This document shows positions 33,048 through 45,777 of a stretch of DNA of 64,000 bases, one piece after another. The notes beneath the pieces are model-generated. The model was given only the letters and a program-made list of their open reading frames with translations. It had not been told where the DNA came from and searched no databases. Source of the DNA: Dimorphilus gyrociliatus (lineage: Eukaryota > Annelida > Polychaeta > Dinophilidae); contig CAJFCJ010000020.1 in assembly GCA_904063045.1 (NCBI GenBank), forward strand, positions 62,001 through 126,000. The letters are read 5' to 3'. A program made the translations under genes and the position numbers. Each line of letters begins with the position of its first letter. Position 1 is the stretch's first letter.

Positions 33048-36000
33048 TTATACAGCAGGTTTAGTGAGGGGGCAGAAAACGAGAATTGTGATCGACGATA
33101 GGAAGGACCCGATGAGAAAGAGCCAGAATAAAAATCTATCCATAATGTGAGCAACTAGACGCCAATCATTAATAATGTCCTGCATGTCATCTTCGTCGCC
33201 ACTTTTCGAGACGAGAATACGTAAATGATTGGATAAACCGTCATATGAGACGTTGCGGTCGGCTGAACCGACCTGTATGTCGGGAACGTGAGATCGAAGT
33301 CGTCCGTTGTTCTGGTCTTCTAAATTTGATAGAGCTATTTCGTCAGCTCTGTTCTGATCCGTTTGGCGGGTATAGTAGTGTTTCAAGTGCGATTTCATGC
33401 ACAATAGACGACCTATACCCTCGATTACTAACTTTCTCACTAATAGAGGCACTGCCTTCTGATGTGGACCGACATGATGTAGTTGAAGGACGAACACTGT
33501 TAAAACTATCGATAACGATGTCATTGCCATTGTAACGGTTAAATAGATTCCTATTAGGGGTACAAATTCCGACGTTGCAGGCATACTCTCAGCAATTAAC
33601 AGCATGAAAACTGAGAAGGCTAATAGTACTGTAATACCCAAAGTTATCTTTTCACCAGAGTCTGGAGGCAACCAGAAGCCGAGAAGCGATAGCACAGTTA
33701 ACCACAAACATGGGAATATTATGTTAAACAGATAATATAAAGTTCGCCTTCTCATTACAATATAGAAAGTTACATCCGGATATGGTTCATCGCAGCATCC
33801 ATAATGAACTTCATTACGTATCATTTTTATATATAATAATTGCCATTCTCCAGAAAACACGTAGTTATCCAAATCGATTACTTCAGAGCGATTGGTTATA
33901 TCCACCTGATGTCCATCATAAGTCCAGCTACCAAACTTCATATGGCATTTCTGATCGTCGAACGGGAAGTAAGTGATGTCGATCTTACAGCTGAAAAAAG
34001 TTTTTACACCTGCTTTAAATCGGATTCTAAAAAATCGACTAATTAATAATGGGCGTTTCGTAGATGGTGTGCATATTAGTGGGTATTTATATATGTATGC
34101 TTGTGTAGTCTACTAAAATTGTCTTATTTATCTTAATACAGTATATACTGTATTTATATCTATGTATGTTTTTCAGTTCATGCCTTTACATCGCTGTGAA
34201 AACAAACTAGTAGTCCGAACTCGCTCCAATATTGATCGATGAAAATTGATTATGTTTCGCAAGTGTCTAGTCATTGATCTTTGTCCTATAAATCTATCAA
34301 TATCTACGAGGAATGCTGCCAAAATTCTAATGGAGTTGGAAAGAGATAAGAAAGGGTGTGGGAAGAAATTTACGACAACACGGCTCACTTTTACCCTCTT
34401 TCCCCTTCGCCCTTTGCTCCTCTTCTTTCCCCATAAACTTATTTGCTTTACGCATATAATGAGAGAAAGAACGTCATAAACTGTTAAAGAGATTTTTTTA
34501 ACTAGTATGAAAATATCTATTTTCCCTTTCAGTATTGTAAATATTAGGTTAGAAAAGCAGACAATACCCTGTCAAACATTTGTCTCACTATCAACTTGTA
34601 ATACAAGACGATATGACCATTCTAGGGGATTAACAATCAATTACTAATTGAAACAAACCTAGAACGCAATTTCGCTGGAGGCGGCCAAAAAACGTTGCCT
34701 TTAGACGTAACCATAGCCTTAGTTTGCATAAAGCCCTCGGTAAAGTCATCGGCACTATTATATAAAACAATATCCGGAAGCCAGATTCTTTGACAAGGGA
34801 TTCTTAACACTTCTAACCCGTTGTAATCGCTCGGGTCCCACGTTAATCGTTCATCCGTCCATTCTTGTTCCAGCCACACGTTAGTTGTTAATACTTGATT
34901 TACTTCATCCATATCGGCTATTTGGGTAAGGGTCAGACCAAACTTCACAGTTACAGTCTTACTCGCATTATATACGGGTCTGGCGGCTGTGTTGTAATCA
35001 TAGAGGATAGTCTCAAGAAGACGTTGCTCATCAGGAACAACTGCCTTCCTCTTTCTTGGTATAAGAGAATAATCAGGTCCTGGGAAATAAAATTAGAGAA
35101 AAGAACTAAAAAAATTCAGTATTTTTTTTCTTTTTAGTAACTGTAACAATTATAAAGAAAACTAAGATAAGATCAAGTGAAAGTATGATAAAAGGGGAGA
35201 AGAGGGAGACTACGTAGGGGGTGGCAAGGTAGATTCGTGCTTTAACAAAAAAAAGAAAACAAAATACATGAAAGCTTTCTCTGTCTACCAAGACATTTAT
35301 AACCTACCGTATCCTGTAGAGTGGCCATATTGGTTTCTACTTCTTCTTGAATCGTAATTGTCTTTATTCAATAGTTTTTTGTGCTTAAAGCTGCTGCTGC
35401 CTCCTTTTTTTTGTAAAATTTATTAACGATTTAAAAAGCAATTTACTATATCCATATCCGTTATTGTTATTTATATGACCTTATATTTTCAATACAAATG
35501 GACTGAGGTACATAGGTTTATTATATTGTACGTATACTGAATATGATATACCTATGTAATTTATTTGTTGAAGTAATTAATTCCATGTAATTAAACTGTT
35601 CGATTGTATCAAGATATGAAAATTGTATAATAATTAGTATGCATTACATAAGCAATGAGAAGAAATAGTCTTTTTTCGATCATTTCAACATAAAGAAGCT
35701 CTTAAGTAATGACTTAGCGTTCCAAACAGACTTGGAATGGATTTTATTGCCAATAGAAAGTAAAGAGAACATTTTTTTTCTCCTTCATTTTAGTAACAGT
35801 AACTTTCGAGCGGAAATTTTTCGTTTCATTTTACGGTTTGGCTTATATATTCAGGGGGAAAGTTTTTCTTCTCCTACGTCTCTTTTCTTTTAGCGCTAAC
35901 CCTTTTCTTTAGAACTTTTCTAAACTTAGAAAGGTGAATGAAAGCATGATAACTTTGTTTTCTCATCTACCGACCTTTTAACCCCTCAGTCGATACATAA

Positions 36001-36163
36001 TAGGCAAAAAAAATAGAGTAGAAAAAATAATTTATAGACGGATATTTTTTGTAAGAAAGTAAAGTCGTTGGTGAAAAAAGATAAAAGAAAACAACTTACT
36101 GCTTTTCGTAGATGTTACGACAGCTAGTGTGGTGAGGAGTAAAAGGAGTTTAACTAATCGCAT
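33048..36163 (-). CDS. nAChR alpha-like: Nicotinic acetylcholine receptor subunit, alpha type, three exons, 475 aa
   Basis: Exons (read leftward) at 36163-36100, 35079-34659 and 33990-33048. The introns are phase 1 and phase 2 with GT..AG ends, and the joined frame is open. Exon 1 encodes a signal peptide (MRLVKLLLLLTTLAVVTS). Exon 2 carries FGLTLTQIADMDE, TNVWLEQEW and loop A WLPDIVLYNSADD. Exon 3 opens with the 15-residue Cys-loop (C163 to C177), then loop B SWTYDG and loop C YGCCDEPYPD. The vicinal Cys pair (227-228) and both Tyr make it an alpha, agonist-binding subunit. M1-M4 follow; SGEK before M2 fits a cation channel, and RRRTLYY with PPDSGEK is closest to the alpha7/alpha9-10 group. 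It would act as a pentameric synaptic channel. LRIPCQRIW has an unusual extra Cys. Confidence 0.92.
33991..34658 (-). other. Intron 2 of the nicotinic receptor gene
   Basis: 668 bases, phase 2, entering just before the first Cys of the Cys-loop. It contains the perfect 20-base palindrome AATACAGTATATACTGTATT at 34135-34154. Confidence 0.8.
34135..34154. repeat. Perfect 20-base palindrome
   Basis: AATACAGTATATACTGTATT equals its own reverse complement. The inner ACAGTATATACTGT recurs exactly at 45022-45035. Confidence 0.9.
35080..36099 (-). other. Intron 1 of the nicotinic receptor gene
   Basis: 1020 bases, phase 1, separating the signal peptide exon from the ligand-binding domain. No other coding sequence seen. 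Confidence 0.8.
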
Positions 36164-36382
36164 CTCTTCACCCGGCTGCACTTGACCTGCGGGCAGTCAG
36201 TCACTATTTTTCCGTAAAACAAGCAATGAGTACCGAGTATAAAAATCAAAAAAAAATTGTGTAAGAAGAAGGCACAGCCCAGCCTCCAAAAAAAACACCT
36301 AAAAGGTTGTCGTACTTTAAGAGAGCGTTTCAACGTCAAAGGTTGGGTTGTTGACCCAGTACTCCGGCGTTCATTAAGCATC

Positions 36383-36391
36383 GCTTTTATA
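36383..36391 (-). promoter_or_regulatory. Candidate TATA box of the nicotinic receptor gene
   Basis: On the minus strand this reads TATAAAAGC, a canonical TATA box, 220 bases upstream of the ATG at 36163. Confidence 0.4.
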
Positions 36392-37635
36392 TTGTAACTA
36401 AAAAAAAATACAAGAGGCGTCCCTTTCTGACTTTTTAGTTGGATATTTTATTCTTTTAACAGAGTAGAAGTCAGTTTGAAACAAATGAGGCTAATTTTCT
36501 GCGCGTCACTCCCCGATTTGGGGATTTGCCTGTGGAAAGGTTCACTGACAGGTAGGCGAAATGAGGCGAACAAAATAGATAATTTGTCTTATTGTTATCC
36601 GTCGCTACCCCTGTTCCGGAATGCATTTGTAGAATATTGATTTATAATTAGCAGAGACGCTCGTACTGCATACTTCTTTTCTATTAAGAGGTTTAGACAA
36701 GACTTAGTAGCGAATATATATTGTTTACAAAATTTTCTCACTGTATAGAATTCTATAGAAGTGTCTGTGTAATCAACAACGCCCTTCGAATCCCACTTGT
36801 GTATGTTTATACGAATTTAGTAAATCAGCGTAATAAACGCAAGAGGTTCCGACAAACACTTCTCACGTTCTACGAAACAAGATTGACTTGTTTATACTTT
36901 ACGATATCTCAACTACTGTTTTATTTCATTAGTTAAGTCGCGAAACAGGCTCCTAACTCATTATTATTTCCTCTTTTCTCGCCTTTAACGGAATAGATAG
37001 CTATTTTTTTATGTTTCTTAGAGGATTTCCCTAATACATTTAATTGATGGAGAAAATATGGAAATTTCTATCGCATCAACTTATAAATGCAAATAAAAAA
37101 ATAGTATGTTGCAATATTCCAGAGTTTTAGTCTGTTTACAAGACTACTACATGCTTTATACTCTTGAGGCGCTAAATTTACTTTAGAAGAGGTGTTTTTG
37201 AACTTTTCAATGTTATAGACCATTTCAAAATACCACAGATACGGCGGACAGTTGTTGGTCGAATTTAAGGACGATTTACAGTTCTGCTAACCAACTGCAA
37301 ATGTTCGCCTGCTAACTGTGAGTACTGTAAAATTGAATTAGCTTGGGACAAACAATCATCCAGATGCTCCTTCCCTAAAAACTATTGGTTATTTTTAAAT
37401 AATGATAAAGAATATTTTTCTTATCAATTATGTGTTATTTTAGGGTACATTCATTGTATATAGTCAACAAAGAAACTTCGTTTTCCAGATGATTTGTCTC
37501 ACGATACATTATAATATTAATATAATGCTGGATAAGTTTACAATTGATTTATTCTTATTAATATTTACGTAACTGTATCGTATATTTAATGCAATTGTTT
37601 AGTAAGAATACCTAAAGCATTTACTCGTCTCTCGG
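36392..37635. other. Upstream flank of the nicotinic receptor gene
   Basis: No coding region supported. Short open frames on both strands lack splice or start support. Confidence 0.4.
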
Positions 37636-37859
37636 CTACTTTTCGCCACAATCTTCAAAGTTGCTCGCGGAAACGCTCAGAGCGCCGAAGGAATGCATGC
37701 CTTTCACAGAGCTTACGAACATTAGCCTAATTCGAGGATTCTCGCTATAAATAAAGGCGAACATGTATTTAATCACAGGCCTATCATACGCCAAGAATAT
37801 GCCTATAAAAATGCCCCCTTGGACATTATTTTTCTGACGGGATAAAGATTCTCCTGATA
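37636..37859 (-). CDS. Possible terminal exon, unknown protein
   Basis: On the minus strand, acceptor TTAATTTTAG is followed by two codon-completing bases and 73 open codons ending in TAG at 37636. The peptide is mixed in composition (for example GGIFIGIFLAYDRPVIKYMF and GALSVSASNFEDCGEK), and its GC is higher than the surroundings. Without splicing, ATG at 37881 would give an 81-residue protein. I find no upstream partner exon and no recognised domain. Confidence 0.3.
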
Positions 37860-37881
37860 CTAAAATTAATATATAATTCAT

Positions 37882-40020
37882 AAATGAGCATGTTTCTCTA
37901 TTATAATTAGTCTATTTCTCTTCCATGAGAGGAAGTTGACCATTATTCATTGGCTTTTACGAGAATTGGGTAAGTCGTCGAATAGGAATGACTAGAGATA
38001 AATTCCTTTATATAAACTCCATTCTTTTCCTATTTTCTTACTTTTATCAGCGCTTTATCTAGGAAAATGTTGCATTAAAATAGTCATAAATGTAATAAAT
38101 AATACTAAATTGGATTTTTGAAAAAATTTTATAGAAAAATTTGATTCCTTATGAAATTATAGCCAAATATTATATTAAAAGTATTGAATAAGAGGAGGAA
38201 AAACGCTATTAAAAAGAGTAAACTTATTTGTTTAATATCTATTATAAGACCGAAAAATTACACTTTGATCTTAGGAAACATTAATCTTGTCTTTAATTTA
38301 TACTTTATTTTTCCTTTAGCACCTTCCCACGAACTATACTAATAAAAACAGTAGAAAGGGAAATAATTTTTGGGATTTCTTATCTTGGGTTCTCGTCTCT
38401 TTTTTTTATTATCAGGCCTATAGGTTTTTAAAAATGTTAATTACTTACTTTGCTACATTTCCTGACTTAGATTATCCATATTTGAGGAAGGAGAAATTAT
38501 TAAGATATAATTAAACATCTCGACAGCATTTTATAAACGACTCGTGTACTTCGTATGCCAAACGGGCCTATTTTTTCGGCTTTTACGCTCGATTGTAGGT
38601 GGCGTGTGTGTCGTATCTTCATTTTACTACGACATCTGCGGCAAATTTAACCGTGTGATTTCTATCACTAATTAGGAGAAAGAAACCTAGAGAGAAAAAT
38701 TTTGATATTATCTTCAATAAACTAGAACATTATATTATCTATATCTAGGAAACTTGATACAATATACTAATAAGATCAAGACTAAATTGATTTTCCTAAT
38801 GATTAGATATTTCCCCGCTATATAGAAAAAATAAATGTGTTATACACAATAAAACATACATATTAAAATATATATATATATATACATATATACTGTATAT
38901 ATTATTAATAATATAAAGAGAGATCAATTATATATTGGTAACAATACTGTAAAACATTTAAAATGTACGTACAGAGCATGAACAGAAATTGTAATATTAT
39001 TCATCTTAATCTATTATTAAAGCTTCATTTGCTGAATACTTTAAAGTTGTCTTATATTTCTCATAATTTATATATGAATAGGAATGCTTTAACATGAAAA
39101 TGAAAAATATGTAAAGTAAGGATAACAAATCCTCTTAAATTCATGTATTGAGATATATAAAGACGAGATCCCATGGAAGAGTAATCACAGCTATTGTCGT
39201 TTATTTAATAATGGTAAAAGAGTTCCCAAAAGATTTTGAATCTGGATGGACTACTGTACCACATAACATACTCTTACAAAAGAGACCTAAAAACGTAATA
39301 CTGGTATAAACTTTCTATATAAGCCGATTATATTTCTGAGAATTTCGTGTTTTAGCTAACAGTCTTGACGGATTCTTTAAGGTTCAGTGAACTTTTTTCC
39401 ACTTTACAATTTAGTAGAAAGGCTTGGATTGATAGAAGGATGAGACTTTATTATAACCATACGAAATATGACATTAATCTAAAAATTAAGGTATTAATGC
39501 TTGAACTAAACACAGACCAGACGTTACAATTATTGATGCTAGCATGGCGGTGAGTTAAAGGAGATTAAGGAATACTAAGGATAGTGTTCGATTGTAATTA
39601 AATTTATCTTTTTCTAGCAGAGATAGAGAAAAATAACACTTTCTGGGCATCAGAGTTACATTTTCGAGAAAGCAAAGGTTAATTTTAGAAAAGACGAATA
39701 AAGCTGATCTATTTTAAGGGTACCTGCCGATAGAACGTATGTTTACTGCTTGACATTTTGCAGGATACAACAAATTTGAGAAAAGGAGAAAATTGCGGTT
39801 GTCATAGGCCTTCATAATCGTGGAAAATGAGTTGGAAAGTTGAGTGAACTCTCGAGAAGCCTATTTTTTTTATTTACCTTGGTATTAGATGTTATATAGT
39901 ACTTAAGATTTGAATACCTGATATTAAATTCCTTGACTCTAAACTACCAAACCAATTTGCCAAAAAATATTACTCAACTTAAAAAAATCTAAAGAGAAAA
40001 ACAGAGAGAAGTTAAACGAA

Positions 40021-40051
<31 letters not shown>

Positions 40052-41518
40052 GGCCAGATAAAGAGGGACAAATTAGGCAGCAAAAAAAAAGGGGTGTGGG
40101 TGTAGGGTGATTTGTTGTTGAGTTTTTAGGCATTAGAAGGTGCAGCCACCTTAATTCACATGAACCTTGGGTTGATAAGGAGCATACATGATTAATATAA
40201 ATACTATTTCCTTATATAATCTCGTGTCATGTTACTCAAAGTAGAAACCTTAAGAAAAGTCCTTTCAAAGCAGTTTTTTACTTCAAAAGATTACCTAATA
40301 ATATATGTATACAGCATAGATAATGTTTGCAGTCTGATAATTATTTTCAATCACAAAATATTAGCCTTACGGCTATTAATCAAAGATCTACCTGAAATGA
40401 ATATAAAATAGCTTTAGCTTCTTTTAACAGCTTTCCGGGGCGTTTGTTATTTCTGATAGAATCAGCTATTAACCTAAAAAAACTAAGCTATTATGTCCTA
40501 GTAAAATCGAAGACGATTGTCATAATAACTTAAAGGCTTCTTTCTTGTTCAAATAGATTGATCATTTGTACGAATATCATAAAAGCAAAAACGTAGGCGG
40601 AATTGAAGATTCAAGGTTTTATATAGCATAAATAATTGAAGTACTATTACGAATAAAGCCTATTAAGTCATTTAAGGCACAAACCAGGAAGTATGCAAAA
40701 AGACTATTCTAGAATTTCCATTAAAACTATAGAGGTAATCACTAAAATAATTTGCAAATAGGGGAAAACTTACCTGTAAAGTAACAATACAGAATAATGT
40801 GAGGTATTACTTATCTTATAAGGTATTACATGAATTTTATTAAATTATCGAACAATAAAACTCTTTTATCTAGCAAAAGAAAAGCAGAATGTCGTTTTCA
40901 ATCTAGAAAACGGAAAAGAAAACTAGTAATTGGCAAAAATATTCCTCATTAAGCATTAATTATAGACAAGGTATAAGATAATTATATTTATAAAGTCAAT
41001 TAACATGATAAACGTGAGAAATGTTAACTTTTTATATCATAAGATAAGAACGATTCAATTTTCCTATACGACTGTTATAATACTATGACTTTAACAAGAA
41101 GGGATAAATTGATTTAGTCGACATGCCATTTTCTTTCAAGTTTCTTCCATTTGATGGAGAAGCACAGAAAAAAAAACAGAATAGCGACAACAGAATGGGG
41201 ATTTATTTTAACTTCTCACCTTTAATTTATTCTTGACGGGGGTTTGTCACAGATCGGAAATTGGTCAGATACCATCAACAGTTCAGACGTTGATTATTCA
41301 GTGTAGATCAACTTTACCACTTAGAGAAGATGAGTGTTTTATGATTAAATACTTAATTATTTCATGCCAATTACAAGGTAGCTAAGTTTCACAATGAAAT
41401 TAGTTATTTTTCATTCCCTAGAAACGAAATAAATTGGCTAATCCAATTCCGCTATAAGAAGAGTAAAAGCTAAAGAATATTTTTCTCTTTTGGGAAAACC
41501 TGTCGAGGTGGAAGAAGA
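37882..41518. other. Gene-poor spacer
   Basis: AT-rich, with TA repeats near 38868-38884 and a GA tract at 40026-40051. GTAGGTGGCG near 38597 resembles the CTCF-like motif. No gene supported. Confidence 0.5.
40026..40051. repeat. (GA)n microsatellite
   Basis: Perfect GA tract. Confidence 0.9.
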
Positions 41519-42598
41519 ATGGCGAAAAATGCTACCGAATCACCTTTGTGTCTATCAAAGAATCGGCCTTTAGACAAGTTCATATATATCTATGGTATAT
41601 CCGTAGTAGCCTTTTTTGGTATAATAGGGAATACTTTAACCTACATCATCCTAACGAAGCAGAAAACGACTAAAGGGAAAACCTCCCTAACAATTTACCT
41701 CATGAAAGTTTTATCCCTTACCGATTCATCATTCCTCGTAATTGCGGCTTGGTCATGGATTATGCCTACGATCGCAATCGACTATAGAAAAACCTCTTTA
41801 TGGAAATTTTACCTGCTTAAAGTTGTTTTCCAGCCAATGGGTTCTATAGCTGTTATGATTACGAATTATACTTTAGTGGCTCTATCTGTCCATAGATTTC
41901 TAGTAGTTTGTTATCCAATGAAAAAGGGTCTATGGCAATCTAAGATGAATATCAATTTTGTTCTACTTGGTATTATTATTTTCTCAATTGGTTTTAATGC
42001 TCCTCGATTTTTCGAAGAGAGAATTGATTATTCAAGAAAAGTATTTATTACTTGCTTCAACAAAAGCGTTCATATGACAACAGCGACCGGAATTCAGAAC
42101 ACATATTACAACTGGATATACATGTTTTTCTTCAGAGCTGCTTTCAGACTAGTTATACCCTTTATACTTATCTTTTACTCGAATTACAAGCTCCTTAAAA
42201 CAGCTAAAAATCTGGGTAAAGTAGCCCACCAGTCGACAATTGACGGTCCTATAGCTGATTATAAAAGAAAAAGGGAATACTCTTTGAGTGTGATGATGGC
42301 AAGCCTTTGCGCGTCCTTTTTACTCTTTCAAATACCAAACGCAGCCGCATCCGTTTTACAAATACCGTCTTTTCTATTACCAAACAGGAATTATTCGAGA
42401 ATCTATGCGTTTTTAGGCCCTATAGGCAATTTTCTACTCACAGTAAATTCTGCTGTAAATTTTATTATTTACTATGCTTCGCATAGTCAATTTAGATATT
42501 CGGCTAAAGAAATACTCTGTAAAAGAATTATTAGAAGAAAACGTCGTGCCAAGCAATCTGTAATAATCTATACACTAGTTGATTCTCTGCACGACTAA
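41519..42598 (+). CDS. Rhodopsin-class GPCR, FMRFamide-receptor-like, 359 aa
   Basis: Intronless frame from ATG at 41519 to TAA. An N-terminal NAT glycosylation site precedes seven hydrophobic segments. TM1 has IIGNTL, and TM3 ends in SVHRFLVVCYP, so DRY is HRF (125-127) with the Arg kept. TM7 reads NSAVNFIIYY (310-319), where NFIIY replaces NPxxY. The pattern AVNF.IYY...SQFR is typical of the FMRFamide/myosuppressin receptor-like group of protostomes. The position where TM3 normally has its disulfide Cys is Lys, although loop 2 keeps a Cys (ITCF). The tail is very basic (RIIRRKRRAK). A peptide ligand is likely but not shown; it should act at the plasma membrane through a G protein. Confidence 0.85.
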   Translation: MAKNATESPLCLSKNRPLDKFIYIYGISVVAFFGIIGNTLTYIILTKQKTTKGKTSLTIYLMKVLSLTDSSFLVIAAWSWIMPTIAIDYRKTSLWKFYLLKVVFQPMGSIAVMITNYTLVALSVHRFLVVCYPMKKGLWQSKMNINFVLLGIIIFSIGFNAPRFFEERIDYSRKVFITCFNKSVHMTTATGIQNTYYNWIYMFFFRAAFRLVIPFILIFYSNYKLLKTAKNLGKVAHQSTIDGPIADYKRKREYSLSVMMASLCASFLLFQIPNAAASVLQIPSFLLPNRNYSRIYAFLGPIGNFLLTVNSAVNFIIYYASHSQFRYSAKEILCKRIIRRKRRAKQSVIIYTLVDSLHD

Positions 42599-45500
42599 GA
42601 CTTTGGTTGTCAAGTAAAAGATTGTTTTTATACCAAAAATTAAACAAGAACCATTTAAAAATATCTTTCTTATTTGTACTTTACAATTGTTAAGTAAAAC
42701 TTAGTTTTTTCAACATTTGCATATAATTTATTTAAATCAAAATTGTTTAAGTAATTAATTTAATCATTATGCAATTAGGTATTTTAGTATTTTTCTGTCT
42801 TTTATACCGTTTGACGAGACTTATGTGTATACTTTGTCATTTTAATTAAAATAGGCATGAGTCCGTGCATGTTAGATGGTATTTGTTTCCGGTTAATTAT
42901 TGAGTTCGAATAAGTCTTATATTGATGCTGGGAAAAGAGAAATTTGTCGTTATCATGCTCTCATTTATCGCAATCTTTACTTTTTACTGAATTATTGAAT
43001 AGAAATCATTATTTCCTTGGCATTAGAAACATAAGAAAGAAAAAATTCTTAAGTGTTATTCTTGGAAACATATGCATTCGTAAAGTACTATTAATCAAGT
43101 TCTACTTTAAAAGACTTTTGCTAAATTTCCGTATATAATGAATTGATGTTAGAATAAATATGTATAATACCTATAATTACGTAATTTGATACCGTATTTA
43201 TATTGTACATATTGTATGCATAAAATTTTGCTATAAACATGTATGATATACATGATGAAACCTTATTTTTATATGTATAGCAGATATTGGTTAATATCCA
43301 AGTTCCTTCCTGTTTCCTCTTCTTGTGTTTATTTTTAACATTTTATGAAATTGTTAGAGACGCAATAATTTTCTCATCTTAAGTGAATGTCAATTTCAGT
43401 GTATATTACTATTATAAAAAATATTAAAATGGAAAAAAATTTGGGCCAATCTAAGCCTAGCATTAGTTAAAGTAGTAATTTATTAAGGGTAATAGCATGT
43501 TTACATTTTTGCATTTCGTCTACAGAGAGAGAAACTTTTCTCCCCATATAATTTTCCACCAAAGCAAAATACAATCAAAAGGGTAATTGGTAACCTAATA
43601 TGGTTTGAATTAACCACTAAACACGGTGATATAAAAAAATAAATGACAGTAAATACTATTTCCTTTCTATTGAACTGTAAATATTTTTTCTTTAAGAATT
43701 AAATGTGACAATGTTAAAATCTTGTCAGTGGTGGCAACAGATTCTTTTATTCTATAAATATCAACACATGCCACAGTAATAAATGCCTTGCGGTATGTCA
43801 CAAAAACAGCTGACATAATTGAGAAAAATTAGGAGATTGCTCCGAGATATTTATAATTGATTAATTGATATTAAATTAATTACAAATATTTAGAAAGAAA
43901 CGAAAGTAAATTATTTAAAACTTGAGTATAACCTTTCTTTACACTATACAAGTTAGACAATACTACAATTGATAAAAGTTCAGTTCTTTTTTGTATTCTA
44001 AATAATTGTTTACAAATAGCTTGTTTACTCTCTTGTTTCTCTCTCTCCCTCCCTCTATCTCTATATCTCTCTCTCTCCTGTATTTGCTTTACCTACTTCT
44101 TGTTATCTGCTACTCTTTATCTTTTCTGCTATACAGAAAAATGGGCGATGGCAATCATAAAAGAAAGTTACTTCTAATAACGAATTAGCAATATTTACTG
44201 AGCTTAGTCATCTTCTGGTCATAAAGTATTATTAGTCACTGTTCATTAAACTTATCAGTAAATAAACATAACTGAAATCAATCACAGAAACACTTTTAAA
44301 GAAATAAATAGAAAGAAAATACGAGTGATGAAGTACCTTAGATATTTTACTAGATAATTGAATCCTAGTTTCTGATTAAACTAGATTCTATTGTTTAATA
44401 ATCGAATAGGTAAGGAATGTTTCTAAATGAAATCTATACAAAAATAAATAAATATAAAATTACTTTTTTATGTTAATTGTAATGAAAAGTACCATTCATT
44501 CGAAAAATAATTAATAGTAATTAAAAGGCAAGCTTATTTCATTTGGGTTATACAGTTTATATGAAAATTAGTTCGGTGAATATCAATCTAAGAATTGTCT
44601 CTCAAGTTTGTTGGCAAATTAGTCGTCAGATTGTTACTAAAATTGACACGAGATTGCTGTTTGAAGTTCGGTTATCCTTAGACAACCGAAAGATGGCGAT
44701 GACGTCACCAATTGCAAAATTGTTTCTTTTACAAAAAACAAGTTTTCATCGAATAAGCTATTTTCATGTTGGGGAAGAGATATGATATATTTAAGCGATT
44801 ATTAATGGCTGGTAGGCAAAACAGGATCAATACTGGTCCAAAAACGGTGTCGAAACGGACTAGGACCAATTTACAGAAACAGTGAGATAAGGAGGTTTAA
44901 CTTACAAAATATACGCTTAATCTACACCCTCCTTCAAGAGGGTATACTATTAGGTATTTCAGATAAAATACTTTGAAAGCAGAACCTATATCACCTACTC
45001 CAAATAGTGAGCTGAGTAGAAACAGTATATACTGTATATATATATATAATATACAGCTACATTTTCTTATATAAACTTAAAATATATCTATAAATACTAA
45101 TAATTATCTATATTCCTAAATTAGTATAAATGTTGGATGAAAGCTTCAAAAAAAGCAAATTTAAGTATTAAAAATGGAAAGTTAAGGCGGTAAAAAATGA
45201 AATATTAAATCTATTATTAATAATATTAAAAAGTGGCTTTATATTGAATGAACGTCTTGTTTCTTGGAATTATTAATAAAATTTAAATTTTTCGTTTTAA
45301 ATATCATTCTTATTTCAAATATAGATTAATAAACCTTGTGGAATATGTACTGTTGTAATCTATAGTACTGCTTACGAGTAATGCGAAACATACATACAAT
45401 GTATTTACTGTAAATATTTATTTATTTATAAAATTAGAGGATAGGAAAGAAAAATAGTTTTCTTCAGCTGTCAATTAACCCAGGGATAGGTAGTAAAACT

Positions 45501-45777
45501 GAGAGGACATTACCGTGTGATGGATGACTTTCTTAACTGTACCGATAGATGGCGTTGTAACAATAAAATTTCTAAGCCTTCGGAAGTTATTGATTAATAT
45601 TAGGCCATTTTATATTAGCTATCTATTTTAATCATAGATTAAATTCACGCAATAAGTGTAATTTAGAAAATAGTTGCTTAGGCGTTTTTGTCATATATAA
45701 TTACTTTAAACGCTTATAAATGATCCATTGAACCATAAATTTTTGGAATATACTTGTAGATTATCTATAAAAAAAAG
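42599..45777. other. Gene-poor spacer
   Basis: AT-rich sequence with a TC-rich block near 44038-44078. It holds an AGATGGCGATGACGTCA composite at 44691-44707, another AGATGGCG-type motif at 45539-45561, and the palindrome ACAGTATATACTGT at 45022-45035. No gene supported. Confidence 0.5.
44691..44707 (+). promoter_or_regulatory. AGATGGCG motif joined to a CRE
   Basis: AGATGGCG is followed after one A by TGACGTCA (44700-44707), the palindromic CREB/ATF site. It lies about 1.1 kb upstream of the N-acetyltransferase-like gene. Confidence 0.35.
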
